From contig JBCBMO010000004.1 of assembly GCA_039822785.1 (NCBI GenBank), positions 248,001-312,000 on the forward strand: 64,000 nucleotides of DNA. Reading direction: 5' to 3'. Made by a program: the position numbers and the translations under genes. Under the pieces are notes generated by a model. The model was not told where the DNA came from, did not search any database, and saw nothing but the letters and a program-made list of their open reading frames with translations. The DNA comes from Thermohalobaculum sp039822785. Its GTDB lineage: Bacteria; Pseudomonadota; Alphaproteobacteria; Rhodobacterales; Rhodobacteraceae. Shown here piece after piece: positions 51,405 to 61,137 of the stretch (position 1 is the stretch's first letter; the number at the start of each line of letters is the position of its first letter).

Positions 51405-52319
51405 TCAGTCTAGCCCCTTGGCGAGGCGGTCGAAGGCGGCGAGCCGGGCGATCACGCCCGGCATGGCATCGAGCGGGATCATGTTCGGCCCGTCGGAAGG
51501 GGCACTATCCGGGTCCGGGTGGCACTCGATGAAGAAGCCCGCCACGCCGACCGCGGCCGCGGCGCGCGCGAGCACCGGTGCCATGCGCCGGTTGCCGCCG
51601 GAGGCGCCGCCCAGCCCGCCCGGCTGCTGCACCGAATGGGTTGCATCGAACACCACGGGAAAGCCCGTGGCGGCCATCTGCACCAGCCCGCGCATGTCCA
51701 CGACCAGGGTGTTGTAGCCAAAGCTCGAGCCCCGCTCGCAGAGCAGCACGTTGGGGTTGCCGGTCTCTGCGATCTTGGCGGCCACGTTCTGCATGTCCCA
51801 GGGGGCGAGGAACTGTCCCTTCTTGACGTTGATCGTGCGGCCGGTCTCGGCGGCGGCGAGCAAGAGGTCGGTCTGCCGGCAAAGAAAGGCGGGGATCTGC
51901 AGCGCATCGCAGACCTCGGCCACCGGCGCGCATTGCTCGGGCAAGTGGACGTCGGTGATCACCGGCAGGCCGGTCTGGCGTTTGACCTCCGCCAGCACCG
52001 CGAGGCCCGCGTCGAGCCCCAGCCCGCGCTTGCCCCCCAGCGAGGTACGGTTGGCCTTGTCGAAGCTCGCCTTGAAGACATAGCCCATGCCGGCCGCGGC
52101 AGCGGCCTCGGCGACCGCAGCGGCGATATCGACCGCATGCGCCGCGCTCTCCGCCTGGCAGGGCCCGGCGATCAGCCCGGCTGGCCCGTCGTGGGAGAAC
52201 CGCGCGTCGCCGATGCTCACCGCCCGCGGCGCCGGCGCGCCCTCGGTCGGGTCGAGCCGGGGGTCGACGCCCGGCAGGCTGCCGGAAAGCGGGGAAGCTG
52301 TGGTGTCGTCGGGGGCCAT
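51405..52319 (-). CDS. kdsA: 3-deoxy-8-phosphooctulonate synthase
   Basis: Condenses phosphoenolpyruvate with arabinose 5-phosphate to Kdo-8-phosphate. The 304-residue product has IAGPCQAES, the VFKASFDKANRTS substrate loop, GLPVITDVHLPEQ, QIPAFLCRQTDLL, VKKGQFLAPWDMQN and FDATHSVQQPGG. About 40 residues precede the usual start and are acidic/Pro-rich; an internal start is possible. Upstream and divergent is the TerB-like gene, with 161 bp between. Confidence 0.95.
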   Translation of the reverse strand: MAPDDTTASPLSGSLPGVDPRLDPTEGAPAPRAVSIGDARFSHDGPAGLIAGPCQAESAAHAVDIAAAVAEAAAAAGMGYVFKASFDKANRTSLGGKRGLGLDAGLAVLAEVKRQTGLPVITDVHLPEQCAPVAEVCDALQIPAFLCRQTDLLLAAAETGRTINVKKGQFLAPWDMQNVAAKIAETGNPNVLLCERGSSFGYNTLVVDMRGLVQMAATGFPVVFDATHSVQQPGGLGGASGGNRRMAPVLARAAAAVGVAGFFIECHPDPDSAPSDGPNMIPLDAMPGVIARLAAFDRLAKGLD

Positions 52320-52480
52320 AACGGCACCTCCCTGTGACGCGCGGGTCTGCTCTGGACGCTCGCATAGACGGTTTGGGCCGCCCCGTCACCCTTCTGGCTC
52401 ACCCTTGTGGGCGTGGGTCGCTTTGGCTGGCGCAGGGGACCCCCTTCGCAGCGGTGGCCGCGCGGTCTATATCGCGCTGC

Positions 52481-52939
52481 ATGTTGGACAGACTTCTCTC
52501 ACGACTGGCGGGCAAGGCGGATGCGCCCCAACCCCTTCAACCGGCCGATGCGCGCGATGCGATGGCCGTGATCCTGGTGCACGCAGCGCGGGCGGACGGC
52601 GATTACGACGCCGAGGAACAGGCGCAGATCGACCGCATCCTGTCGTCGCGCTACGCGCTGTCGGTGCAGGAGGCGGCGGCGCTGCGGGCGGAGGCGGAGG
52701 ATGACGAGGCCGATGCCGCGGGCATTCAGCGCTTTACCCATGCGCTGAAGGGCGCCGTCCCCTTTGAAGACCGTATCGGTGTCGTCGAGGCGGTCTGGGA
52801 GATCGCCTATGCCGACGGGGAGCGCAGCCACAAGGAAAGCGCCCTGGTCCGCAAGCTCTGCGGTCTGCTCTATGTCGAGGATCGCGAGGCGGGGCTGGCG
52901 CGCAAACGCGTGGCCGCGCGCCTCGGCATCGACGGCTGA
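52481..52939 (+). CDS. TerB-family protein
   Basis: A 152-residue TerB-like helical protein. The two repeated acidic motifs typical of the family are seen: VHAARADGDYDAEEQAQIDRIL and IAYADGERSHKESALVRKL, which bind metal in characterised TerB. There is no signal peptide. No other ter genes are nearby, so tellurite resistance is not implied; this single-gene form is common in alphaproteobacteria. The ATG at 52481 is the family-like start. The UDG-family gene begins 3 bp after its stop. Confidence 0.88.
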   Translation: MLDRLLSRLAGKADAPQPLQPADARDAMAVILVHAARADGDYDAEEQAQIDRILSSRYALSVQEAAALRAEAEDDEADAAGIQRFTHALKGAVPFEDRIGVVEAVWEIAYADGERSHKESALVRKLCGLLYVEDREAGLARKRVAARLGIDG

Positions 52940-52942
52940 GCC

Positions 52943-53641
52943 ATGGCCGACGGGCTGCCGCGGCCGCCGGCCCCCGCCCCGCGCGGCGCCGAGACCCTCG
53001 CCACGCCTGAGGAAGACGCCATCGCCCGGGGGCGGGCGGCGGGCCGCGGCGATACCGCGACGCTGCTACAGTCCCTGGCGGCTTGCACCCTCTGCGCTGA
53101 GCGTTTCGCGGTGACCCACACGCGCCATGCCCCGCGCCCGATCTTTCAGGTCGACCCCAGGGCGCGGGTGCTGGTGGCAAGCCAGGCACCCGGCAATCGC
53201 GCGCACCAGTCCGGGCTGCCCTTCGACGACCCCTCGGGCAAGCGCCTGAGGGCCTGGATGGGGGTGTCGGAGGCGGTGTTCTACGACCCCGCCCGCGTGG
53301 CTATCGTACCCATGGGCCATTGCTTCCCCGGCTACGACGCCAAGGGCAGCGACCTGCCGCCGCCGCGGCTCTGTGCGCAGACCTGGCGCGAGCGGACGCT
53401 CGCGGCGCTGCCCAACCTCGCGCTGACGCTGGTGATCGGGCACTACGCTCAGGGCTGGCACCTGGGGCCGGCGCCCAAGGGCGGGGTCACCGCAAGGGTG
53501 GCCGCCTGGCGCGAGGGGCTGCCCGCGGTCCTGGCGCTGCCGCACCCCAGTTGGCGCAATACCGCCTGGCTCACGCGCAACCCCTGGTTCGAGGCGGAGG
53601 TCCTGCCCTGGCTCCAGGCCCGGCTGCGGGTCCTGCTGTGA
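52943..53641 (+). CDS. uracil-DNA glycosylase superfamily protein with four cysteines
   Basis: A 232-residue member of the UDG superfamily, nearest the family 4/5 group. Four cysteines (Cys48, Cys51, Cys127, Cys144) are spaced like the iron-sulphur ligands of family 4 enzymes. The first active-site motif, normally GEAPG, reads SQAPG (residues 80-84), and the HPS motif is at 201-203. Activity on uracil is therefore uncertain. The start is ATG at 52943, close behind the TerB gene; its stop overlaps the next GTG start (GTGA). Confidence 0.85.
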   Translation: MADGLPRPPAPAPRGAETLATPEEDAIARGRAAGRGDTATLLQSLAACTLCAERFAVTHTRHAPRPIFQVDPRARVLVASQAPGNRAHQSGLPFDDPSGKRLRAWMGVSEAVFYDPARVAIVPMGHCFPGYDAKGSDLPPPRLCAQTWRERTLAALPNLALTLVIGHYAQGWHLGPAPKGGVTARVAAWREGLPAVLALPHPSWRNTAWLTRNPWFEAEVLPWLQARLRVLL

Positions 53642-54633
53642 ACGGTCTCCGGCGTCTCGGCCTCCTCGGCCTCGTGCTCGCGCTCTCGGCCTGTGCGGTC
53701 GGCGGCGCGGCGGGGCCCGATGCCGCGCTGCCGGTGGCAGGCGATGACGGCAGCGCCCCGCCGGGAGAGGCGCTCACGCTGACCGCCAGCGACGGCACGG
53801 CGGTGCCGGCGACGCTTTGGCGGGCCGAGCGCGCGCGCGCCGTGATCCTGGCGCTGCATGGCTATGGCGACTACGGTCCCTCGACCTATGGCACCGCGGC
53901 GCCGGTCTGGGCGGGGGCGGGCATCACGACCTATGCGCCCGACCAGCGTGGCTTTGGCCGCGGCCCGACCCGCGGACAGTGGCCAGGCGCCGAGGCGTTG
54001 GTCGCCGACGCGGTCGCCTATGCCCGCACGATCCGGGCGCGCTACCCTGAGCTGCCGCTCATCCTCCTCGGCCATTCCATGGGCGGGGGCATCGCGCTGG
54101 CGGCGGCGTCGCAGGGCGCACCGGTCGACGGGCTGGTGCTCGCGGCGCCGGCGATCTGGGGCGGCAGCGCGCTCAACCCCCTGCAGCGGCTTGCGGCCTG
54201 GAGTGCTGCGGCGGTGGTGCCCGACCGCCGCTTTACCGGCGAAGGGGTCGTGCGGATCCAGGCCAGCGACAACATCGAGGCCATGCGCGCCCTCGGCCGG
54301 GATCCGCACTACCTCGGGGCGCCCTCAGCCCGCGAGCTGCTCGGCCTCGTCCGCGTCACCGATGCCGCGGCTGCGGGTGTGGCAAAGGCCCGCCAGCCCG
54401 CACTGCTGCTGCTGGGCGAAAAGGACGAGATCGTGCCCAACGACCGGGTGGAGCGGGTGTTCGAGACACGGCCCGGGCCAGGGCGCGTCATGCGCTACCC
54501 CGAGGGTTGGCACCTGCTGTTCCGCGACCTTCAGGCGCCGCGCGTCCATGAGGACGTTGCCGACTGGGTGCTGGGGACCCTGGACGCGGTCCCCAGCGCC
54601 ACTGCGGCACCCGATCAGGCGGCCTTGCCGTAG
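53638..54633 (+). CDS. lipoprotein alpha/beta hydrolase (monoacylglycerol-lipase-like)
   Basis: A 331-residue protein with a lipoprotein signal: LGLLGLVLALSAC, with the lipobox Cys at about residue 19. The serine hydrolase domain has LHGYGDY (oxyanion), the nucleophile elbow GHSMGG, the acid in GEKDEIVP and His in GWHLLF, the order of S33/monoacylglycerol lipase hydrolases. It should be anchored in the envelope. A GTG start at 53638 overlaps the previous stop. Its 3' end overlaps the hydroxylase gene on the other strand by 19 bp. Confidence 0.9.
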   Translation: MNGLRRLGLLGLVLALSACAVGGAAGPDAALPVAGDDGSAPPGEALTLTASDGTAVPATLWRAERARAVILALHGYGDYGPSTYGTAAPVWAGAGITTYAPDQRGFGRGPTRGQWPGAEALVADAVAYARTIRARYPELPLILLGHSMGGGIALAAASQGAPVDGLVLAAPAIWGGSALNPLQRLAAWSAAAVVPDRRFTGEGVVRIQASDNIEAMRALGRDPHYLGAPSARELLGLVRVTDAAAAGVAKARQPALLLLGEKDEIVPNDRVERVFETRPGPGRVMRYPEGWHLLFRDLQAPRVHEDVADWVLGTLDAVPSATAAPDQAALP

Positions 54634-55187
54634 ACCTCGGGCACCAGCGCGAGCGGCAGCATGTCGAAGATCACGTGGATGCGGTCCTGGTCGCCGTCGT
54701 TATGGGCCTCATGCATCTGGTTGTTATCGAACCACCAGAGCTCGCCCTCGCGCATTCGCACCTCCTCGTCCCCCGCCTTCATCCACGACCCCGCGGTCGA
54801 GCGCAGGACGAAGTGGTAGCGGCCACGCAGCCGGTAGTACTCGCCGCGGTCGATGTGCGGATAGACGCGCTTGCCGGCTGGCAGGCAGACGATCTTGCCG
54901 CGACCAAGCTCGCAGGCTTCCTCCGCCGCGATCTGCTCGAGGAACCCGCGGGCAAGCGGGTAGTGGTCTGAGGTGCTGGTCCAGCGGCTCTCGTGCACAT
55001 CGCGGCGCTTGCGGCCGTTGATCATGGATTTGCGCAGGCCCCGAAGCGGGATCGCCAGCGCCTCGCGTTGAACCTCGATCTTGTCCTGCCGCCCGGTCGC
55101 GGCAGCCCAGGCGTCGTCCACCCCTTCGATCTCAGCCAGGAACGGGCGGGGGTCGATCCCGGTCCTCAGGCATTTGAAGTGCTGCAT
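54615..55187 (-). CDS. aspartyl/asparaginyl beta-hydroxylase-domain protein
   Basis: A 190-residue Fe(II)/2-oxoglutarate dioxygenase of the Asp/Asn beta-hydroxylase family. The iron-binding HxD is seen in PHIDRGEYYRLRGRYHFVL and the distal His and 2-oxoglutarate Arg in NNQMHEAHNDGDQDRIHVIFD. It is a free catalytic domain with no TPR or membrane region. The substrate is unknown; bacterial members hydroxylate free amino acids, peptides or lipids. Divergent from argG across 201 bp. Confidence 0.87.
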   Translation of the reverse strand: MQHFKCLRTGIDPRPFLAEIEGVDDAWAAATGRQDKIEVQREALAIPLRGLRKSMINGRKRRDVHESRWTSTSDHYPLARGFLEQIAAEEACELGRGKIVCLPAGKRVYPHIDRGEYYRLRGRYHFVLRSTAGSWMKAGDEEVRMREGELWWFDNNQMHEAHNDGDQDRIHVIFDMLPLALVPEVYGKAA

Positions 55188-55388
55188 GGTCCTCTTCCTG
55201 TCGGTCCCTGATCGTCGCGGCCCGCAGGCGCGCGGCGCACCGCGCCGGCCGTCGACGTCAAGAGAACGCCTGGCGCGCCGCCTTATTCCCCAACCGTTCG
55301 GATTTCCCGCCCGAAGGTCCCGGTCTTGTGACGGGCGAGGGGATCGCCTATGCGCAACCTTCGTCCCCTCAAGCCGCGAGCATTCCGC

Positions 55389-56600
<1,212 letters not shown>

Positions 56601-56688
56601 AAAGGGCCGTGCCTTCGGCGTTGTGGGCCTCGTCTTATTCGTAACGGCGCACTACGGTCCGGGCACGACCAGAGGATGCCACGCCGCC

Positions 56689-57561
56689 ATGACGACCACG
56701 CGCATTCAGAGCATTATCTTGCTGCGGCTCGGTTGGCGCCCGCCAATCGATGAGTTCTGCGCGAAGATCACGGCGCGCTATCCGATCCTGGAGAGCGTGA
56801 GCGGCCTGGCGGCGGAGGCCGACAGCGGCATGCCGGACGCGATCCTGATCGACGGCGCGCGGGTGTCGATGAGCATCGTGAACGCGCCCTATCCGCCGGA
56901 GCAGTTGCTGGCCCCCGTCCGCCTCATCGAGCATGTCGACCCCACCGGGCTGGTGAACGCCCAACTCGCCTATGTGATGCTCAGCGCCGAGGCGCCCGAA
57001 GGGAACACCGAGCTTGCCGAGGCCTATGCCGCCCTCGTGACCCTCGTCTCCGCCGTGGTGGCGGAGGATGCGCCCTCGGTCGCCTGTTTCTGGTCGGAGA
57101 GCTGGCGCCTGGTGACCCCGGCCGAGATGTCGGCTGCGGCGGATCAACTGCTTGCCGGAGAACTGCCGCGCGATCTCTGGATCTCCTTCGCCGAGATCAA
57201 GGGAGAGCGTGCCGGCGGGGAGGGTAACCGCGGGCTTCTCAGTTTCGGCCTGCGGGTCTTTGCGGGGCGGGAGGTGGAGGTGGCGCCCGCGCCCATCCCC
57301 CTCGCGACGGCGGAGGGGTTGGCGCGCCTGCTGTCCGATCAGTTGATCGACGAGGTGAAGCCCATCGATTTCGACCAGATCCGCTATCCCGGGTTCTCGG
57401 AGACGGTGACGCTGCGGCTTGCCGAGAACTTCCTTCGCCCGCGCCAACCGGCGCTGGTGGCCCTGCCCGAAAGCTCGCTGTTCAGCGCGGATACCCTGGC
57501 GCCCAAGGCGTCGGCCAGGCGCGGCGGGCTGGTGAGCAGGCTGTTCGGCGGCTCGCGGTGA
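56689..57561 (+). CDS. DUF4261-like cytoplasmic protein
   Basis: A 290-residue soluble protein without signal or membrane segment. Features include a central beta/alpha region (AQLAYVMLSAEAPEG, DAPSVACFWSESWRLVTPAEM) and a second one after residue 160 (RDLWISFAEIKGER). It resembles DUF4261 proteins, which are uncharacterised; this match is from memory of the pattern and is tentative. It starts 88 bp after argG and is coupled by overlap (GTGA) to the VOC-like gene. Confidence 0.6.
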   Translation: MTTTRIQSIILLRLGWRPPIDEFCAKITARYPILESVSGLAAEADSGMPDAILIDGARVSMSIVNAPYPPEQLLAPVRLIEHVDPTGLVNAQLAYVMLSAEAPEGNTELAEAYAALVTLVSAVVAEDAPSVACFWSESWRLVTPAEMSAAADQLLAGELPRDLWISFAEIKGERAGGEGNRGLLSFGLRVFAGREVEVAPAPIPLATAEGLARLLSDQLIDEVKPIDFDQIRYPGFSETVTLRLAENFLRPRQPALVALPESSLFSADTLAPKASARRGGLVSRLFGGSR

Positions 57562-58232
57562 CGACGGTCATCGATCATCTGGTAATCGGCGCCATCGATC
57601 TGGAGGAGGGCGCCGCCTGGGCCGCCCGGACCTTCGGCGTGGCGCCCGGTGGGCGCGGGGCGCATGTGCTCATGTCCACGCACAATCTGCTGTGGCGGCT
57701 CGACCGCGTTCATGCGCCGGCGGGGGCGCCGCCGGCCTACCTGGAGATCGTGGCCCCCGATCCGACAGCGGCGGATCCGTTGCGCCCCCGGTGGTTTGGC
57801 CTTGACGATGCGCATACCCGCGCACGGCTCGCGGCGCGCCCGCGGCTGCTGACCTGGCAGGTGCGGGTCGGCAGCGACCTCGACACGGCGATCGACGCGC
57901 TGTCCGAGGCGGGCGTCGATGCGGGAGAGGCACTGCCCGTAACCCGTGATGCGCTCAGCTGGCGCCTGACCGTGCGCCCCGACGGGATGCTGCCGCTTGG
58001 CGGGCTTTGCCCCACCGTGATCGCCTGGGATGAGGGCAGCGTTCTGCCCTCCGACAGCCTGCCGCCCTCGGGCCTCAGCCTCACGGATTTGGTGCTGAGC
58101 GGCCCCCAGCCCGCCCTGGGCGGCGCGCTGGAGGCGTTGGGGGCCGTGGGTCTTGCCCGACACGACCCCGAGGATGTGCCCGGGATCGCGGCGATGCTTC
58201 AGACGCCCGAGGGGCCGATCCTGATCGACTGA
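57558..58232 (+). CDS. glyoxalase-like (VOC superfamily) protein
   Basis: A 224-residue protein with the Glyoxalase_3 type vicinal-oxygen-chelate fold: IDHLVIGAIDLEEGAAWAARTFGV at the N-terminus (with the metal-ligand His), LMSTHNLLWRL, AYLEIVAPDP (ligand Glu), and a second half of similar strands. The substrate is unknown. Start is GTG at 57558, overlapping the previous stop by four bases. The chrA gene is convergent 19 bp downstream. Confidence 0.83.
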   Translation: MTTVIDHLVIGAIDLEEGAAWAARTFGVAPGGRGAHVLMSTHNLLWRLDRVHAPAGAPPAYLEIVAPDPTAADPLRPRWFGLDDAHTRARLAARPRLLTWQVRVGSDLDTAIDALSEAGVDAGEALPVTRDALSWRLTVRPDGMLPLGGLCPTVIAWDEGSVLPSDSLPPSGLSLTDLVLSGPQPALGGALEALGAVGLARHDPEDVPGIAAMLQTPEGPILID

Positions 58233-58251
58233 CCCCCCTTCGGCGCCGCCC

Positions 58252-59544
58252 TCAGAGCAGCCCGGCGAGGTGCAGCAGCACACCCGCCAGGGCGCCGAGG
58301 CCCACGAGCAGGAGCACGCTCATCCTCCGCACGAAGACCAGGTAGAGGGCGATGGTGAAGAGCACGATCTTGGCCCAGGCCGGATCGCTGAGGCCGCTTG
58401 GCAGGAAGGCCGCCTCCGCCAGATAGACCGCGAGGTTCGCGATCACGCCCACCACCGCGGCCGAGACGCCGGCCAGTGCCTTGCGCGCCCAGGGCACGTT
58501 CTGCACCCGTTCCACGACCGGTGCGAAGGCGAGGATCAGCATGAAGCTGGGCCCGAAGGTGTAGAAGGTCGCCAACGCCCCGGTCAGGAGCGCGATCCCC
58601 ACCGCGCCGTCGCTGGCGGTCCAGCCGGCGAAGAACCCGGCATAGGTCGTCACCAGGATCAGCGGGCCGGGCGTCGCCTCCGCGATGGCCAGGCCGTTCA
58701 ACATCTCGGCCGGGGTGAGCCAGCCATAGGCCTCCACCGCCCGGTCGGCCACGTAGGGCAACAGCGCATAGGCCCCGCCGAAGCTGACAAAGGCGGCGGA
58801 GGTGAAGAGCTCCGCCACCCCGTCGAAGGGATCGCTGCCCGCAGCGGCGCGCACCAATAGGTAGACGCCCGCGACGGTGGCCACGCTGACCCCCACGATC
58901 TGGCCGCCGCGGCGCAGCAGGGCGCTGCGCGTCGCTGCGTCCGCCGCCGGCCTGTCGGTGGGCCCGTCCTGGGCGCCGAGGTCGATGAAGAGCCCCGCCA
59001 GCGCCGCCAAGGCCACGATCAGCGGAAATGGCAGGTCCGCGAAGACGAGGCCCACGAAGGCGAGTGCGGCAAGGACATAGGCCGCCTGCGCCTTCAGGGC
59101 CCGGCCCGACAGTTTGACCATGGCCTGCAGGACGACAGCGATGACCACCGGCTGCACGCCGCCGAAGACGGCCGCCACCAGCGGCACGTCGCCACCCGCC
59201 GCCGCCAGCCAGGCCAGCAGCAGCATTAGGATCGCGCCGGGCAGGATGAACAGCCCGCCCGCCGCCAGCCCGCCGGCCAGCCCATGCAGTCGCCAGCCGA
59301 GCCAGGTGGCAAGCTGCTGCGCCTCCGGCCCCGGCAGCATCATGGCAAAGGACAGCCCACGGTCGAAGGCGGCGCCCGGTACCCACCCGCGGCGCTCCAC
59401 GATCTCCGACTGCATCAGCGCGATCTGCCCGGCGGGCCCGCCAAAGGACATGAGCCCGATTCGAGCATAGAGCATGACCGCCTCGGCAAAGCCCGGGGTC
59501 GCGGTGGGGCGCGCGCCGGCGCCTTCGGTCGTCTCGCTGGTCAT
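58252..59544 (-). CDS. chrA: chromate transporter, long (two-domain) form
   Basis: CHR-superfamily membrane protein that exports chromate; the 430-residue bidomain type. Both halves carry the family pattern: LMSFGGPAGQIALMQ with MMLPGPEAQQLATWLGWRLHG in the first, and FVSFGGAYALLPYV with LAIAEATPGPLILVTTYAGFFAG in the second. About ten to twelve transmembrane segments are expected. The start overlaps the rhodanese stop as ATGA. Many such genes are not proven to give chromate resistance, and a sulphate-related role is possible. Confidence 0.93.
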   Translation of the reverse strand: MTSETTEGAGARPTATPGFAEAVMLYARIGLMSFGGPAGQIALMQSEIVERRGWVPGAAFDRGLSFAMMLPGPEAQQLATWLGWRLHGLAGGLAAGGLFILPGAILMLLLAWLAAAGGDVPLVAAVFGGVQPVVIAVVLQAMVKLSGRALKAQAAYVLAALAFVGLVFADLPFPLIVALAALAGLFIDLGAQDGPTDRPAADAATRSALLRRGGQIVGVSVATVAGVYLLVRAAAGSDPFDGVAELFTSAAFVSFGGAYALLPYVADRAVEAYGWLTPAEMLNGLAIAEATPGPLILVTTYAGFFAGWTASDGAVGIALLTGALATFYTFGPSFMLILAFAPVVERVQNVPWARKALAGVSAAVVGVIANLAVYLAEAAFLPSGLSDPAWAKIVLFTIALYLVFVRRMSVLLLVGLGALAGVLLHLAGLL

Positions 59545-59894
59545 TGTGCGCCCTCCCGGTCCAGGGGCACCGCGGTGGCGCCGGCCGCGACAAGGGCCTC
59601 GAAGCCCCCGGTGATCATGAAAGCCTCGCGACCGTGCAGCCGCAGGATGGCGCAGCCGAAGCGGCTGACCTCATGGCCGTGCACGCAGAAGACGGCGACG
59701 GGCCCGGTCTCGCTCAGCAGCGCATGGCTATGGTCGAGCGCGAAAGGGTCGATCCAGCGCACGCCGGGCAGGGCGCGGCCGTCCGCCTCGCGCGCCTTCG
59801 CCTTGCGCAGATCGATCAGGTCGAGCGTGCCGGCGGCGGCGCGCGACAGCGCCTCCTCGGCGGTGATGGCGGGAAGTCTCATTTCATCGGCCAC
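59541..59894 (-). CDS. rhodanese-domain protein coupled to chrA
   Basis: A 117-residue single rhodanese domain with TLDLIDLRKAKARE, an RWIDPFAL turn and active-site loop CVHGHEV around the nucleophile Cys at about residue 70. This loop differs from the classic CRxGxS type. The GTG start at 59894 has GGAGGG upstream. It is first of a two-gene operon with chrA; a rhodanese may help in sulphur handling or chromate-linked thiol stress, which is inference from context. Confidence 0.87.
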   Translation of the reverse strand: MADEMRLPAITAEEALSRAAAGTLDLIDLRKAKAREADGRALPGVRWIDPFALDHSHALLSETGPVAVFCVHGHEVSRFGCAILRLHGREAFMITGGFEALVAAGATAVPLDREGAQ

Positions 59895-60043
59895 AGCAAT
59901 ACCCTCCGCTTAAACGGCGTCAGGGCGATGCTTGGGCCGTCGCGGCACGTGCGGGACGCTTTGGCCTGGGTTACGGGGGATCGCCTCACCCCGCGCGCGA
60001 AGCTGTAAGCGTCGCGTTTGCAACGATCAACCGCTTCTTCGCG

Positions 60044-60367
60044 CTAGTCGCGCAGCAGGAACATCAGACAGGTGATCAGGGTCGCATGATCGCCGGCGAT
60101 ATCGGCGCTCTCGGGCAGGTCGGCGGTCTCGCTCAGCGTCACGGCGGTGGGCGCGATGCCCACCGCCTCGGCAATCAGGTGCTGGATGGTGACCTCGGTG
60201 GCCGGGTCGTCTGCGTCCTGCCGAACCTCGATCCCGAGGCACAGCTGATCATCAGCGACGGCGCGCAGGCCAACGACCCGGTCCGCCGCGGCGCCAGGCG
60301 TCACGGCGATCTTTAGCGCGATGCCGCTCGCGCTCAGGGTCACCCAGTCCGGCAGCCCCCCTCCCAT
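60044..60367 (-). CDS. DUF167 (YggU-like) protein
   Basis: A 107-residue protein of the DUF167 family. The family core GIALKIAVTPGAAADRVVGL is at residues about 15-34. The function is unknown. It starts 10 bp after YggT stops, the normal YggT-YggU order. The 149-bp stretch on its other side (59895-60043) is the promoter region of the rhodanese-chrA operon. Confidence 0.87.
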   Translation of the reverse strand: MGGGLPDWVTLSASGIALKIAVTPGAAADRVVGLRAVADDQLCLGIEVRQDADDPATEVTIQHLIAEAVGIAPTAVTLSETADLPESADIAGDHATLITCLMFLLRD

Positions 60368-60377
60368 GGGTGTGCTG

Positions 60378-60665
60378 TCAGTAGGCGGGGCCGAGATTGT
60401 TGTTGATGATCGTCTGGACGATGAACAGGCCCAGCAGGACCACGAGCGGCGCCAGGTCGATCCCGCTGGTCTGCGGGAGCTTGTTGCGGATCGGCCTGTA
60501 CACGGGCTCGGTCAGCGCGTTCAGGCCGGTGGAGATCTGTCGGACCAGCGGCTGGTTCAAGTTGATCACGTTGAACACGATCAGCCACGACAGGATCGCC
60601 TGGATGATGACGATCCAGAAGACGACGCTGACGAGGAGGTTGAAGATCTGCAGGAAAGAGGTCAT
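60378..60665 (-). CDS. YggT family membrane protein
   Basis: A 95-residue protein with two transmembrane segments: FLVQIFNLL-type start (LLVSVVFWIVIIQAILSWLI, residues about 11-30) and APLVVLLGLFIVQTIINN near the C-terminus, with the conserved TEPVYRPIRNKLP loop in the middle. YggT members are linked to osmotic response and to cell-division or assembly complexes in other organisms. The ATG at 60665 is preferred over a TTG six bases upstream. Confidence 0.92.
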   Translation of the reverse strand: MTSFLQIFNLLVSVVFWIVIIQAILSWLIVFNVINLNQPLVRQISTGLNALTEPVYRPIRNKLPQTSGIDLAPLVVLLGLFIVQTIINNNLGPAY

Positions 60666-60837
60666 CGACAAACCGCTCGGTTAGGGGAGACGCTTCGCGT
60701 GATGCCTAATCCGCCCCTGTCTCACAAGCAACGGTTTGGCGGTATGCCCGCGAGAAATCCGATCCGGGTCCGTGCCCATTGACAGACCCGCCACCGCCCG
60801 GCTAGCAGCCCAGCGTCCGGAAGCGCATGCGCCGGAA

Positions 60838-60913
60838 GGGGCCGTAGCTCAGTTGGGAGAGCGCTGCAATCGCACTGCAGAGGTCAGGGGTTCGAATCCC
60901 CTCGGCTCCACCA
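60838..60913 (+). tRNA. tRNA-Ala (CGC anticodon)
   Basis: A 76-base cloverleaf: acceptor GGGGCCG pairs with CGGCTCC, D arm GCTC...GAGC, anticodon stem CTGCA/TGCAG around loop ATCGCAC (anticodon CGC, reading GCG), T arm AGGGG-TTCGAAT-CCCCT, discriminator A and an encoded CCA. It is a single gene. The 224 bp after it (60914-61137) holds no gene. Confidence 0.96.
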
Positions 60914-61007
60914 CCCCACCCTTCGGAATTGCGATTACCGCGACCCGCTTGAACGGAAACCAGATTTCCGATCTTGGATAGCCCTCGTCGCGGCGGCAGT
61001 CCGGGCG

Positions 61008-61028
61008 CTGAGGGCACGTCACCCTCAG
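61008..61028. terminator. stem-loop between tRNA-Ala and phaC
   Basis: CTGAGGG (61008-61014) and CCCTCAG (61022-61028) form a perfect 7-bp stem with a 7-base loop. It is 94 bp after the tRNA and 110 bp beyond the phaC stop on the other strand. No T tract is next to it on either side, so it is a weak candidate for either transcript. Confidence 0.4.
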
Positions 61029-61137
61029 GGTCCTCCTCAGGCGAGGCTGCGTTCTTCGCGATACAGTGAGCACCTTAGTCTGAGCGCCGATAGGCCGGCC
61101 TTCCTCACTCTCCAAGCATGTGCGTGCTTTCACGACG

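Noticed and set aside
52481..52939. Tellurite resistance determinant
   Set aside because: Only a TerB-like domain is present; no terC, terD, terZ or terA homologue is nearby.
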